NCBI GenBank assembly: GCA_013396995.1
Contig: VWZP01002415.1
Span: forward strand, 1,527,069-1,591,068
Source: Dicaeum eximium
Taxonomy: Eukaryota > Chordata > Aves > Passeriformes > Dicaeidae
Direction: 5' to 3'
DNA: 64,000 nt
Made by a program: the position numbers and the translations under genes. Below, one piece after another: positions 44,501 to 57,300 of the stretch (position 1 is the stretch's first letter; each line of letters begins with the position of its first letter). The notes beneath the pieces are model-generated. The model saw only the letters and a list, made by a program, of their open reading frames with translations, was not told the origin of the DNA and searched no databases.

Positions 44501-47500
44501 AACTTGTGAGGACCGATGGCATCAACTGAAGGAAAAGGAGAAAAGTGCCTTCTGAGACTGATGGATGAGATATGGATGGAAGGAAGTTAATAAGGAATCA
44601 TTTGGATTAACTCTGTGCATCCATGAGCCCATTCCAAGAAGTACTGCCTCTCTGCATGCATCCACTGTAGCAAAGCCAGGTTCTGCAGTTGCCACAGGGA
44701 GGACTGACTTTCAAAGAGCCAGTGACAATGGCAGCTGCTTTCAACTGTGCACCTGCAAGACCTTTAAAAACATCAGGTTGGATGAGAACCCAGATTACAT
44801 ATTTGAACACAGGCAGTTGCCATGTTTCTGCAATTATTCTTTTGTCTTGCTGGTATGACAGAAATTTAAAAGAAATGCATGCATTTTAAAATTATGACAG
44901 ACAAGATAGACATCTGGTTTGGCATTGCAATTGTTTCAAGAAAAGGTGCTTTAAGATGTAAAAATATTATGCAATTTTTATTCAAATGACTGAAGCTTTT
45001 TTGAGATATTTTGTTATTTACTTACAATACACAGAATAATTTTGAATTGATTTATAATGATTGATTTTCACTAATAATTAAGTTTTACTCTACTCAAACT
45101 GGAGGGGGGAATCTCCTTCTTCTATCTTTTAGTGTTTTTAATGTGACACCAAAATTATAGACAAAAGCCTCATTATGCATGTATGTGAAAAGAAAAGTGG
45201 ATAGGAAAGAGAGATTACAGTCACTTAATCTGTAACACTTACACTGGTTTAAAATTAGAAAGCTATAACTAATTATCTCATTTGCAAAGATTGAGCAAAA
45301 TCTTACCAAATATCCATGACAGACTCTAATTTATCATGTATCTCATATGGTATCTTTTCCATAATAGCTAAATCAATGAGACCCAAGTGCCAGTCATTGA
45401 TCTAATGGACAGATGGCGATTTCCATTTGATAAGGATTAAAGTTTTGGCAACAAGGATGGCTAGAAGTATCAACTTTTCTTGTGGTGAAGAGATTGTTGA
45501 GAATTGCCTTCAAGTTTTTCTACTGTAAATAAAGGTTGTGGTTTTGTGTACAGAGAAGCCAGCCCTGCTTCTCACAGCCATTGCTGCTTGTGCTTGTCAA
45601 GTCACCAAGCCAGAGTGAAAACACTCCCCATTCAGCTTTGCTAACAAAGTGCACAGTGGGGTTTAAGGTGTTACTTGATTGCATGGAGCAAGAATTTGCT
45701 TTCTGTTGCACTGTGTAGGTAGGTGAGAGGTGCATCTTTGAAAGTTGGCAATGTAATGAGTGGGCTTGATAATTTTTTTTTTTCTAAATGCAATTTGCTG
45801 CTCAGGCTCTAGTCTTTTCAAGACACCCCCTCTGACATTAAAGGACCATTGATGACATCCCAGGTGTCTGGATCCGTATTACACAGCAGGCTGCTGCACA
45901 CTGAGGAGGTGACTGGACCACCAAGATTTTTCAGCCAGGCAAGTAGATGGCTCTGTCTGGCCCCAGATTTCTGTGTGCAGGCCCTAACAGCAATTTTGCC
46001 AGAGCAAAAAATAAATCTGAGTGTCCCACTAGACAAAGATTTTTATCTCTGCCAACTGCCACTGATTTGGTTGTGCTCTCTGGTTGGATTGCAGCCTGGA
46101 AGCCCGCAAACTTATAGTATTCTTTTGGAGGAGTCTTTCACTGAGGTCATTTGTTACAGGTGCTTTAGAGGCAAAAAGCGCTTGTTTCTGAAGTCCTTGA
46201 TGTGATATGTCCTAGCTAGCATCTCTAGGAAATGAAGGAAATCATGACAGTTTCTTTTTATGATTTCCCACAAGAGAAAAGAGAAATAAAAAAGCAACAT
46301 GAGAAAGTGTTTCACACTGTATTTTGTTTCCTTCTGCTCTTACTTTCACGTTTCTGCTGCTTTTACTGCTGTAAGTTCCCTCAATGACTCTGGTCCCTGT
46401 CAGGTCTTAGAGCTTCAGCCATGAACCAGGACAATGGAAATGGGTCCTGGACAAACACCTGATTGAAAGTAATAATAGTTAATCCCAAAATGTTCCTGCC
46501 CCAAGGATATTACAACCTGAGGAATAATGTACTGGCTGTGTTCTCTTCCAGTGAGGTGCTAGCTCAAAATTATCATTGTGACTATGTGTTTTTCCACAGA
46601 GCTACAGGGCAAGCTTTCTTTTTGACTAGAGGAAGTCTAAAGTGTACCTATATTCCACGAATGAAATAGGAGCTAATAATAGATACACAATGACAAGCGA
46701 GTAGAGGTAAACAATAACCTGATATCTGCTAGGATGGCCAGTCATGTTCTATGTACTGTTCTGTATGATAACTGATCTTTAAACAGCTCTGGAAAAGTCC
46801 TGATTTAAATCCAAATGAGAACAAGCTCAGCAAACAATCTGTAAGAATTCTTTATTGCACTGGATTTGGGCAAAGAAAAATCATATATAGAAAGTCTGGA
46901 GCAAACAGTGAATTACTGTTCCTGGATTCTGTGTGGAGTACTGTTCCTGTCAGAGACTGTGTGGCTGTAATGTCTTCTGAGCCTCAAGGAGCACAGCTAG
47001 CACTGACAGCAGGGTCACAGGGTGCTGGTGTTTATTCTATAGTGAAATCTGCCTTAAATGAGCACACAAGGAAGCAGTAGAAAAGATTGGTTAGCAGGAA
47101 AGACCACGAGGTGGACAAAATTATACTTAACTTGGTGAGTATTTTAGAGAAGCCTAGTCAGACTCTGCCAGCCACGCTGGGGGATGTGCAGCAGCACTGG
47201 TTTGGAGGGACAGTTTAAGTGCTGTGAGAGCAGCCTAACCAGTTCATAGTTATACTTAGATCCTGGCATTCATGTAAGAGGGGGCAGAAGATGCAGGCAG
47301 GGAAAGGAGAACTATGGCTGAGAGCAGGATATATTTCCTTTTCATTTTGTATTCAACCTGTTGCTAGCTTTTGTGCTAGAGCTCTGAGTTAGGATGAGAA
47401 GGAGGTGGAGGAATTTACTTTTTCTCGAAATAAGGTACCCCAAAAACATCTAAACAAAAGTCAGTGTCTGATTTGAGTAGTGCAACAGCCTGGGTATAAA

Positions 47501-50500
47501 AAGCCTGGATTAATTGCTGTAAAATGAAAAAAAAACTTGATGAAGGCATGACTGCAATTTCTTGGAGGTGCATTTCTGTGTTGAGAGCTGACCACAGAAT
47601 GCTGCCATCTTCTTGCCTTCCCATTGCTCCTGCTGTTAAGCCCTGTTAACCCAGAGGTGTTGTTTTCCTGCCACCCCTCCCTGTTCCCTGAAAAGGGGGC
47701 CATATACCCTGAATTTCTTTCCTACCTCATCCTGCCCCTTCCGTCTCTTTTGAGGACATTCACTATTAGTATAGTTTTTACTGTGTGTATTTCCAAATTT
47801 TGCCTCTTTAAGAAATGTTTTAAGAAACAGGGTTGGGGTTTTTATTAGTTGGCAGAGGAAGGGAAAAGCATTTGATTACAACTGTATAGTACTTGTAATT
47901 TTTTTCTTACCAAATATGCAAGAGAACACAAGTTGTCCTGTGAGTATCACAGCTTATTGAGTTTGATTTCCTACAGATTTGTATCCCGTTTCCTTCCCTC
48001 ACTCCCACCACAATAGTTCTGTCTCCCTCTGTAAACCCTCTGACATCTGTCAGGCAAGAAATAACACATACCCTGGCTAATCTGGATCCATGCATATGCA
48101 GATTGGGCAGCTGGCTACTACCAAGCCACATAACATATCACATCCGAGTTCTTCCTGCTCTCTTTTCAATGGGGTTTTCATGCTGAGTCTCTCTCCACTT
48201 CCCAGCTGCAGATTTTTTAAAAAATGCAGTTAATTGTCTCTAAGACTTCTGCGTCTCTTTCAAATTGTAGTTAGGCAATTGCCTAACAGACTAAAAAGTT
48301 ACAAAGGAGACTGACCGGGAGAAAAGTGGAGACCCAAAAGGACAGAGGCTTGATTTCCTTGGCAAACCAGCCTGAAATATTTCATTTACATCATTCTCTT
48401 TAAGGATAATACAGTATTTTACTTTACTCTCCTATGGAACAAACAGAAAATGTGAAAGGCTGAATGAATTGTGAAAGGCTGAATGAATCCCAAATCAGCT
48501 GCAGAAGATGGCATTCATGTGCTTTTACCCCAGGTTATAGTCACTTTTCTCTGTACCAGGAACCAAGCTTCAGCCTCTCTAGGGAACAGCAGTTGTTTTA
48601 GGTAGGGATTTCTCTGCTTCATCATGTCGACACTTTCACTCCAGGCTGGTTGAGGTGTTAATCAGGGAGGCAGGAACTGATTCTTGGGTGATGATCCAGG
48701 CCAGAGAACCATAAACTGGTATCAGTTTGGTAGCCTTGGTATCTATTTCAGTATTGAAAACAGAAGTCAGACAGCACTGGCAGGTAGATCATGCCGGTAG
48801 TTTGAAAACAGAAGCACCTGGATTCTTTTTCCTTCTTTGCCTACTGTGGGTTTGAAGTAGGATCCTGAGCTAGTGCCTAACTCTTCAAGTTGTCCTGGCT
48901 TTTACACTGAAACCCAGAGTATAATTCTTGCTTGTCTTTTAGCCTAATTTGCTGAGACAGTCATGGGACTAGAAGTTTTGGATAGTTTTCTTGCTGTGTC
49001 TTAGTAAAGACTAAAGTGCAATACATTTAGCTGTGAAGACTCTCCAAAAAGCATCTAGAGAACACATAAAACCTACATATAGGTTTCCTTCAGAGCCTCT
49101 AATTTTTCCAAATTCAAGCAAATTTTTAACGGGGAGAACAATAAGGTACATTTTTTCCAACAAATTGTCTCAGGCAAGCATCAAGTACCTGCCTGAAAGC
49201 TTACATCATTGAACTGTTTTTAAACCATTAGACCTATTTGACATAAAACCCCATATTTTTCACTAGCATTCTCTTCAAAAATGATCTGCCAGTTTTAACT
49301 GAAGCCTAGAAAAAGTATTTTCACTCTCTAGCATGGAAATTTATAATCACATTGAGTATAGCAAAGTTACTTTAATGAATCTACTACCATGATATTGAGG
49401 TGTGACACATAGAGCAGCCAGCTTTACATGTATAAAGGGCTGGTGGTAAAACAAAAAGCTTTGAATCTTACAATGTATTTTGCAAAAGCTGGGGCTCATG
49501 TGACACTCCTATACAAAACTCATCTTGCAATGAGACAGTCCTCAGGTTTCATACTGACTACAGAAATTATGATTCCATGCCCTAAATATCATAACAGAAA
49601 GAAAAAATGGCAAAGAGATAATCAGAACCAGTGCTGAGATTTTCCCCTATGTTTGTACACCTAAATTTAAAACATTATTTTAAAATTTTTTTTTAATTGC
49701 CCTTAAAATGCCCCTATTGTTCATAAGATTATTAATCTTACACTTTAAATGTGCTTGACCATATTTTTTCAACTTCATTTTCCCATCCAGAATAAATAAA
49801 GGGAAAGGTAAACAAAGTATTCGGGGAGAATTAAGGGGTATTGCAGTTTCACTGGAAAACTGGAGAGGCTTTGACATGGAGGCTTCATTATCACTTCCAC
49901 TCCTTCCCTGTAGGGATTCATTAAAATGTCAGCTGTGTGAAGGTATACCCGTAAATATATAAATAATACATAATAATTCCATTTGCAGATTCCACTCGGG
50001 AATACTAGCCCCAAACCATTTTAGTCTTGCTTATACCAGGGAAAATCACAAGCATTATTCTGCTTCGGTATGACTCCACTGGTAGTAATAATGTTGGTGC
50101 TGCAATACAAAGTGGACACATGGCTTTTCCTTCAGTATCCTCACACTGAGCTAACATCCTGTGGTTTGTGAGCCCTGTGGACTTTGTTGCCTTCCATATC
50201 AGAAAGTTAAGAGTTGTGGTCTTGAAATAACACCAGCTCAATTAGATGTAATGGTGGTCTCCAGCTGATTATCCCTGCATGTTTGGGCTGTGTGGATGAA
50301 CTCTCACTTTAGGTCATCCCACAGCCAGGTACCAGAAGGCAGTGTTGTTAAGGATGTACAGTTATATGTTTGTGCAGGCCATCTTAGTTGTGGTGTTGCC
50401 CAAAATTTGTGTGCCTAGCTTTGCCCAGACTATGAGAACATGGCTAATTATATATGTTCCATTTATGTTTATCAGGATCCCTTTATCATGGTCTGCTTTG

Positions 50501-50747
50501 TGTTTGGGCAAAAGTGAGAGAGCTCAGTCTGGCTGCAGGGAGATGTCACCTGTTTGGATGACTGCATCTCTCAGGAGAACAGTGCTAGCTAGTATGGAGA
50601 AAACATTAACAATCTGGGCACAGCTACCTGGCAGTCTGTGTGAAAAGGGTGGATGGTCTCAGCCTTGCCCATGGCAGCCAATTGGCTGATAAAAGCTCCC
50701 TTGCATTAATCAACACCCAAGCCAGCAATCAAGAGTTTAGGAGATGA
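41576..50747. other. Intergenic DNA, no gene seen
   Basis: This is AT-rich sequence with broken frames (the longest is about 118 codons, 45849-46205, plus). A GATA-motif-containing stretch around 43800-44060 (AGATAAGG, TGATAAGAA) could be regulatory. A G-rich tract lies at 43761-43774, and a 19-bp exact tandem duplication at 48451-48488 is listed separately. No TE that I can name. Confidence 0.6.
48451..48488. repeat. 19-bp exact tandem duplication
   Basis: The 19-base unit TGTGAAAGGCTGAATGAAT occurs twice with no spacer and no mismatch. Confidence 0.97.
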
Positions 50748-51310
50748 ATCATAGAATTGTTTTGCTTGGAAAGGACCTTAAAGATCGTTTAGTTCCAACA
50801 CCTCCGACATGGACAGGGACACCTCCCACTACACCAGGTTATTCAAGCACTGTTAAAACTGACCTTCACAATTTCTTCCTAATATCTAATCTAAATCTAC
50901 CCTCTTTCAATTTTAAGCCATTTACCCTTGTCCTATCATTACACACCCTTGTAAAAAGTCTCTCTCCATATTCCCTGTAAGCCCTCTTTAAGTACTGGAA
51001 GGTACTATGAAGTCTCCCTGGAACCCTCTGTTCTCCAGGTAAAACAACCCCAACTCTCTCAGCCTGTTTCCATAGGAGACATGCTTCATCCTTCTGATAA
51101 TTATCATGAGCTCCTGAAGAATTGCTCCAGCAGGGCCACATCCGTCTTACATTGGGTGTCCTGAAGCTGGACACAGAACTCCAGTTGGGATCTCATGAGA
51201 GCAGAGAGGCAGAATCACCTCCCAGGTCCTTCTCCACAAGACTGCTTTCAGAACATAGAGAGCATAGAGACTGGATTACCCTCTTGGCCTTCCCAGTGGC
51301 CCTCAAAGAA
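50748..51310 (-). mobile_element. CR1 LINE, 5'-truncated, about 0.56 kb
   Basis: The element reads on the minus strand, with its 3' end at about 50748 (ATCATAGAATT). Translation of 51174-50866 ends with NDRTRVNGLKLKEGRFRLDI, the characteristic C-terminal region of CR1 ORF2, preceded in the same frame by HSTFQYLKR. Residues upstream of that in the same frame do not match the family, so a frameshift lies near 51070. The upstream part (51170-51310) is more diverged, and its edge is approximate. Fewer terminal octamers remain than at 17011. It is inactive. Confidence 0.92.
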
Positions 51311-51739
51311 TAGGGCTGAAGGTAAAACGCATGGACAGCACCTTGGGAAACTTTGCCTAACACAGTCTCTATAAAACCCATTCCATAGGATTAGAGTCTC
51401 CAGGGCTGTCCAGTCAGTACTTTATCAAAGCAGTAAGTTGCCTTGTAAAAGATGCTAAAAGAATCTTAAGGAAAAAAATACATAATTACTGTAAATGCAA
51501 GTTTTCCATTGGGTCATACATCTTCATTTAGCATAGTGATTTAGTGATTCCTAAAGGAAATGATAATAGTTCTTTGTTCTTAAACAAATAAGTTGTGTTC
51601 TTTATCCTCCGAAAAAGCTGATAATATGATAGGTGTAGCTCTAAGGAATAATTATACTAAATGACCGTGCATACCTCAAAAGACAGAATACATCTATTAT
51701 GCAGAATTCCCTACAGAAATCTTAGAAATCTTACATGCA

Positions 51740-52175
51740 TTGATTGCTGGTTAGCATTAGAAAGACTTTTGCAAGTTGACTTTACCAAAGCAGCAACTAT
51801 TTGCATTAGCAAACAGGCAACATCAGCCAGCTGATAAGAATACAGTGGAGTAATGCAATTAATACAGCTATGTCTGTTAATTAGTGTTTGCTGACTGTCA
51901 AAAGAAGATACTGTTAGAAGACAAACTTATTTTCCTGATTAAAGAGTAGGGCCCATCTTGTTGAATTGAGCTGGACCCACTTTTGATCTAATTAAAGCTA
52001 GCAGAGTACTGTTTGCTGGAAACTTATGCCTCTCTGACATAACATTTGCATATTCATAAGTGAGATAGATTGATATTTTGCAATTAACATGGACCAATGA
52101 GAATAAAGCCTAATTAGTAAACATGCTCTCTTTATTAACTTTCAGGTCGGGCCTTTGTCGTAGTATAAAAGTAAT
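51740..52175. promoter_or_regulatory. Strong candidate developmental enhancer
   Basis: About 430 bp of AT-rich but non-repetitive sequence is packed with transcription-factor cores. There are two POU octamer-type sites (ATTTGCAT at about 51800 and 52046), homeodomain cores (GCAATTAAT, TTAATTAGTG, CTAATTAAAG, CCTAATTAGT), a CCAAT box (GACCAATGAG at about 52093), and a GGGCCC/GGACCC pair. No open reading frame or TE signature is present. Of all patches in the window this and 41405-41575 look most like conserved vertebrate enhancers. Assignment is inference. Confidence 0.4.
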
Positions 52176-53449
52176 AATGGAACAGGAAGTCCTTTTTAGA
52201 AAAGGACCTTATGTCATGTATTGTTCATTCCTTTCTCACTCAGGCTCCATCTACTTGTTACTCTACTACTGCTGAGAACCATTTAGTTCATGACTGGTAT
52301 GGTGCTAATGAAAAGGAAATGTATGAGAGTGAAGAAGGAATATGAGGTCAAAATACAAGTGGAAATGTTGGTAGATACAAGGCTCAGCTATAGACAAGCT
52401 CATTAAAATGTGCTCTTTTTTTCTGATTTGAGTTTGCTGATTTCAAGTCAAATCTTCAGGTTTGGAATGTTCTCCCAGATCCTCAAAACACAAAAATGAG
52501 ACTATAAGAAGAAGATGCAATGTGTATGCCAGAAGCTGGAGTATGGGAAGAGGGGGCAGGGGGAAAGAGGCTAAGGAGCTTGCATAGCTCTGCAAAACAA
52601 AGGAATTGTTAGATTTATATAAAAAATATAGTTTTTTATATAAAAAATAATTTTAAAGATCAGACTGTAGAATAATGACCTGCTCAGAATGAGCTGGCAA
52701 AATACTTAATAAGCAAAATTTAGCTCTTCATATAGCGTACTACACGTTTTCCAGAAGTCTCACATTCCTAACTAGCATCCTCATTATGATTAAGTAAAAT
52801 TAATTCTGTATGTCTGTGTTTACAAATTCATTGATTCTAACCTTCATTTTTTCTCTATTTAAAATACACAAGGATAAGGCATTTAACTGGATGTAACACA
52901 TCAGAAAATGTCTCACAAACAAATATTATGCAGTATAAACTCCCATTAACTAATAATGCAGTTGACATTGATTGAAAGTGATTAACTCCAGTGCTCTTTT
53001 TCATGTTGTTAGTTAAAATAAATACCAGTCTATAAGGGGAAAAGTTGGCATCTTCTCATTTTGCAAATGGAATGAACAAAGCTGAATTCTTCCTCATATT
53101 GAGTTAAACTAAAGGATTAGCAGATGCATTAGGGAGACAGAGGAATCCAGGTAAAGCAATAATAGTCAATGAGGCAGTCTCAATCATTCACCTTTCCTAC
53201 TTAAAAGAGGTTAGTTACCTAATGATAAAATTTCATGGTCAATTTGGAGTATGTAATTAAATCTGATTGTAAACCTACTGCTATTTCTCTCTTCTTCAGA
53301 GGTCAACACAGCAGTATAATTCCTGACCCCTGTCCATGAGCATTTTCTTATAACTGGCACCAAATATTGTTTTAGAGAAGATATCTCTTTTCCGTAGCCT
53401 TCAGTCAGCAGCTTGCTTCTGTGTGAGAGCTGATAAGTCAGTCATACAG
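52176..53449. other. Intergenic DNA with small AT hairpin
   Basis: No gene is seen. An 11-bp perfect inverted repeat with a 5-base loop lies at 52616-52642 (TATATAAAAAA ... TTTTTTATATA). Confidence 0.6.
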
Positions 53450-54300
53450 ATTCCCCTCCCTCAATGTCAGTCGTGACAGGAGCCCAGACCCCATCACAGC
53501 TGCCCCCCTGGGAGTTTGGTGCTGGCTTTGCTGGTCTTTCACCCCTTGCCTGTCTACAGGGGGCTGGTCACGAACATGCCTGAGTATGGGGGCCCAGCTC
53601 AGTGACATGCTGTCAGCTCCCCCAAAGTGCAGTCAGGCATTTCTTGGTGTGGTTGCAGTATCAGTACCTGCACTGCATCCACCAGGTGCCACAGGAGTGG
53701 AAATCCTCAGGCCATGGTGACAGCTGCATGTGTAGTCCAGCTCTACCATCTCTCTTCCCATTTACCAGTTTCCTCCTTCCCCCTTCACCTTCTCCCTGCC
53801 AGATATGCTTATCAGCAAGACAAATTTAGGACTGCTGTGTTCACAAAATTCCTGAGAGAGGGCAATAATCTTGTTCACTTTTCTTGTCTTCAGATCAGGA
53901 TACCAGCAGTGGTGACTGGACAGATGATGCACCTGACCTGACCATGCTCCTTTGCAGCACAGGAGTTTCCCAAACATCTTTCTCCTTTTTTCACCACTTC
54001 TTCACCAAAGCTTCTCCTTTCTGACGCAGCTGCAGGGATGGAGGAACCAGGTATGTATTGTAGATGTCCAGTCTTCCTTCTGCCTCCTGGTACCTGCAGT
54101 GTCCCTGCAGTGCTGATGCTGCCTGCAGGAGCTCCTACTCCTGTAACTGTGGCTCTACCCACTCCCTCACTGGCTTTTGTCAAAGAAAATGAAAAACTTT
54201 TGTACTGGCAAGGACCAAAAAAATGTGCTGAGTATTGTTTGCAGTCAGGAGAAACTTATTATGACAGGACCACAAGAGCAGAAAATGAGAATGCTTCATG
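53450..54300 (+). other. GC-richer segment ending in an A-rich tract
   Basis: This 850-bp block is clearly more GC-rich than its flanks and holds overlapping short open frames (53602-53829, 53627-53941, 54038-54301 on plus). It ends at an A-rich tract (54301-54334). That arrangement resembles a retroposed transcript with a degenerate poly(A) tail, but no AATAAA precedes the tract, no parent gene is recognised and I see no target-site duplication. A CTCF-like CCACCAGGTGCCAC (13 of 14 consensus positions) lies at 53679-53692. Confidence 0.25.
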
Positions 54301-54334
54301 AAAAAAAAAAAAAGAAAAAAATAAAAGAAAAAAG
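54301..54334 (+). repeat. A-rich tract
   Basis: A13, G, A7, T, A4, G, A6: a simple A-rich stretch at the end of the GC-richer block. Confidence 0.95.
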
Positions 54335-57300
54335 CAGTAGCCTGTGATGAACTGTAAGTGGTAAAGTTAAGGCAAATAATGATTATCTGCATAATGGCAC
54401 TGTTTCAAAGGCTAGAAGGAGGATATCCTACACTGAAAAAGCGTAGAGTAGCTACAGGTAGGGTATGATGGAATCTTCTGAGGCTGAAAAGAAAATTTAT
54501 GACAACTTCCTGCATCTGGGAAGAATCCTCTAAAGAGTAACTGACCTGGAAACTTATCTCTGGAGTCTTAAAGAAAGTGACCTGTTCTTTGGAGGAGTGC
54601 AATTGGGTGTGTTTATCTCAGACCTTGCATGAAGCTAAGAGGAGCACCTGACTTGTGGATGATGATAGCCTTTAGGTATGAACAAGGCATCTGATTGTTC
54701 TGCCTTGGCAATATTGAGGCACTTGTGACAAATGTAATTGTGAAAAATGACAGAGACTGTGTTTTCTAGTATTTCCAATGTTAGGTAATATCTCAAATGA
54801 GATTTTCAGAGATGTAAGTTTAAGTGTACTTTAAATACCCAAGTCGTTTTCTGTGGCTAGCACTTAGGTTTTAAGGCAATTTATTTAAAAGTCTTTCTTT
54901 TATTACCAAGCCCTCCATCTTCCAGGCACCCATCTGAAAAATCACAGTTTGAAGCCTAAATCATTTACTATAGCCACTATTCTTTCAAAATGTCTTAGGC
55001 GCTCAGATGAATGGCTCAGTGTTAAAACTTGATAAATTCAGATTAGTAAGGAATTATAATTATCTTATATCAAAAGCATTTGACCACTGGAAGAACTTAT
55101 TAAGAACTGCTTTTAATTCACAATCTCAAGTAGCTTTTGATTTGAGATTAGATTTTTAGAAAAGGAAATGCTCTAGTTCAAACAAGTATTAAATATAAGA
55201 AATCAGCATTGTCTGTACTCTTGTTATATCACAGCTCAGATTAGCTGCCCACTATAGTCTGCCCTGAAACCTGAAAGTTAATCACTGGCTTAACATAACC
55301 TTAAATTGGAGGGGGGGATGGCATTGATCTCTATTAGCTTAAAAAAGCAAAACAAAGGAAAACTAAAAAAAAAAATTTCCATAGGCCTTCCATGATCCCA
55401 TGATTATCTTCATGAGGTGATTAAGAAAGAACAAAATTCTCCTCTGAAACTGTGGCCTTAACAGCACTAGCCTGGCCCAGAGCAAGCAAATGAGCAGTGG
55501 TAGAGATTAGCTGGCTGGCAATGGCAAGTAGAAGAGAACACAGAGAAGGTACTAAGTGAAAATAAAGGGATAACAGAGATGATCTGTCAGGTCATCTGTC
55601 CTGTTTCGAATGCAAAATAACATAGGAGCTGGGGAGGAGACTGCAGCTCCTACAGTTTCCCAATCCTTCCTGAAATGGCTCATTTTCACCAGAGAAGAAA
55701 AGTAATTTTGTTCCTTCTCCTCAGAAAAGACCTAAAAAATGCAGGCTCCTAGTGCCCCTTGAGCACTGATGTTTCATTCTGAATGGAAAAAGTCAAATTG
55801 AAAAAAAAAAAGTAAAATAGCATCTCTCTTTCCAGACTCTCCTGGGCATGATGACAAGGGTGGAATGAAGTCCCTGAGCAAACAGGAAGTATCACACGAC
55901 AAAAGTGCTGAGTAGGAAACAAGTGGGACTGCACAAAGATGTTAACATGTCTGAAAATCATGTCCTTGCAGACTACAGAGATATTAAAGACTGCCTGAAT
56001 ATCCTGGTTTCTACAGCAATTATGAAATTACTTTTCTATGTGTTCATGAAAAACAAAACTTTTGTGAGATTCATTTTCTTATATGGCTTTGTCCATCCCT
56101 TCAAGGACTGCAGAGATCTGAAGTGGAGAATGAAAGTTTTTCTTCAACACCTCCTCCAGCATACTCCTGAGTAAGGATTCCGATACCAACACTGTAACCT
56201 ACAGTTTTATTTATGAAAAAAATCCCAGTTTTTTAAGGATCTGTTGTGGTGTCTTTTTTGGGGGGCACTTCTACTGCCTCTTTTACAGTGACAAGGCCCT
56301 AGATCTTTGATTTCTTTCACAGTTCTTTCAAATTGTGGATTCTGATCCTACTTACTTTATCAAAAGAAAAATGAAGGGCATTAGGTACATTTCTACTGTG
56401 CTACACTATTCATCTTGCATGAAAAGACAAAGCAAAATGGCTGCCTTGCATGCTGCAATTGCACTCTGAATTATTCAAATGCTTTTTCTTCCTCTTTTCA
56501 TAGTTTGATGGTGCCTGAATCAACTTAAACAAATCAAAGTGGGTAACAAATTGATAGAATTTCCCATCAGTCTTGCAGAAAATCTCATTCAAAATAGCTG
56601 CAGGTTTGCCAGTCCATCACACTATGAAGACTTCCAGGGTGAGTTTGATGCCAGTGAGTCACCACACTTTTCTACTGGGGCTCCCTGCACCTCAGGGCTA
56701 GAGTTGCTGTTTTATTGCACAAGGGTGTTTCAGATAAAGCTGTGGTCAGCAAGATGTCCTTGTTCAGAATGGCAATAATCCCATATATTAGTAGAATGCA
56801 GCAGCCTATCTTCACCAATCTTGTGAATGTAACACTTTTTTATGTAAGAGATTTGACATCCTCATAGCATGTTGTATGCCAAAATTCTCTGTCAGAACCT
56901 AATTACCATGTGAGTTTTGATAATGATATAAGCATGAATGGAATCTTATAAATGCAGAATGTTTAGTTTGCACTTGCCATGCTATAGAATATGCGAAATA
57001 TGTGTGTGTGAGGTATAGTATGTATAAGGATCCTACATTTTTTAACAGCTTGCCAAAAATAGATGCAAAAATAAAATATGGACAGGTGGAAATTTCCATG
57101 CCTACCAAGTGCTCATCACCTGCTTATGGATCAGAGATTCTTGGGAAGAACAGCCAGCTGCCCTAACCTGCTGGAGACAAATCCAGGTATCAGAGAGTTA
57201 AAACACTTGCTCATTGGTTTTCTCAGCTCCTATTTTAATTTGCTTGCTTTTTTTTGGACAGCTCTGTGAAGGCAGTCTGGTTCGCTGCTTCACCATACTA

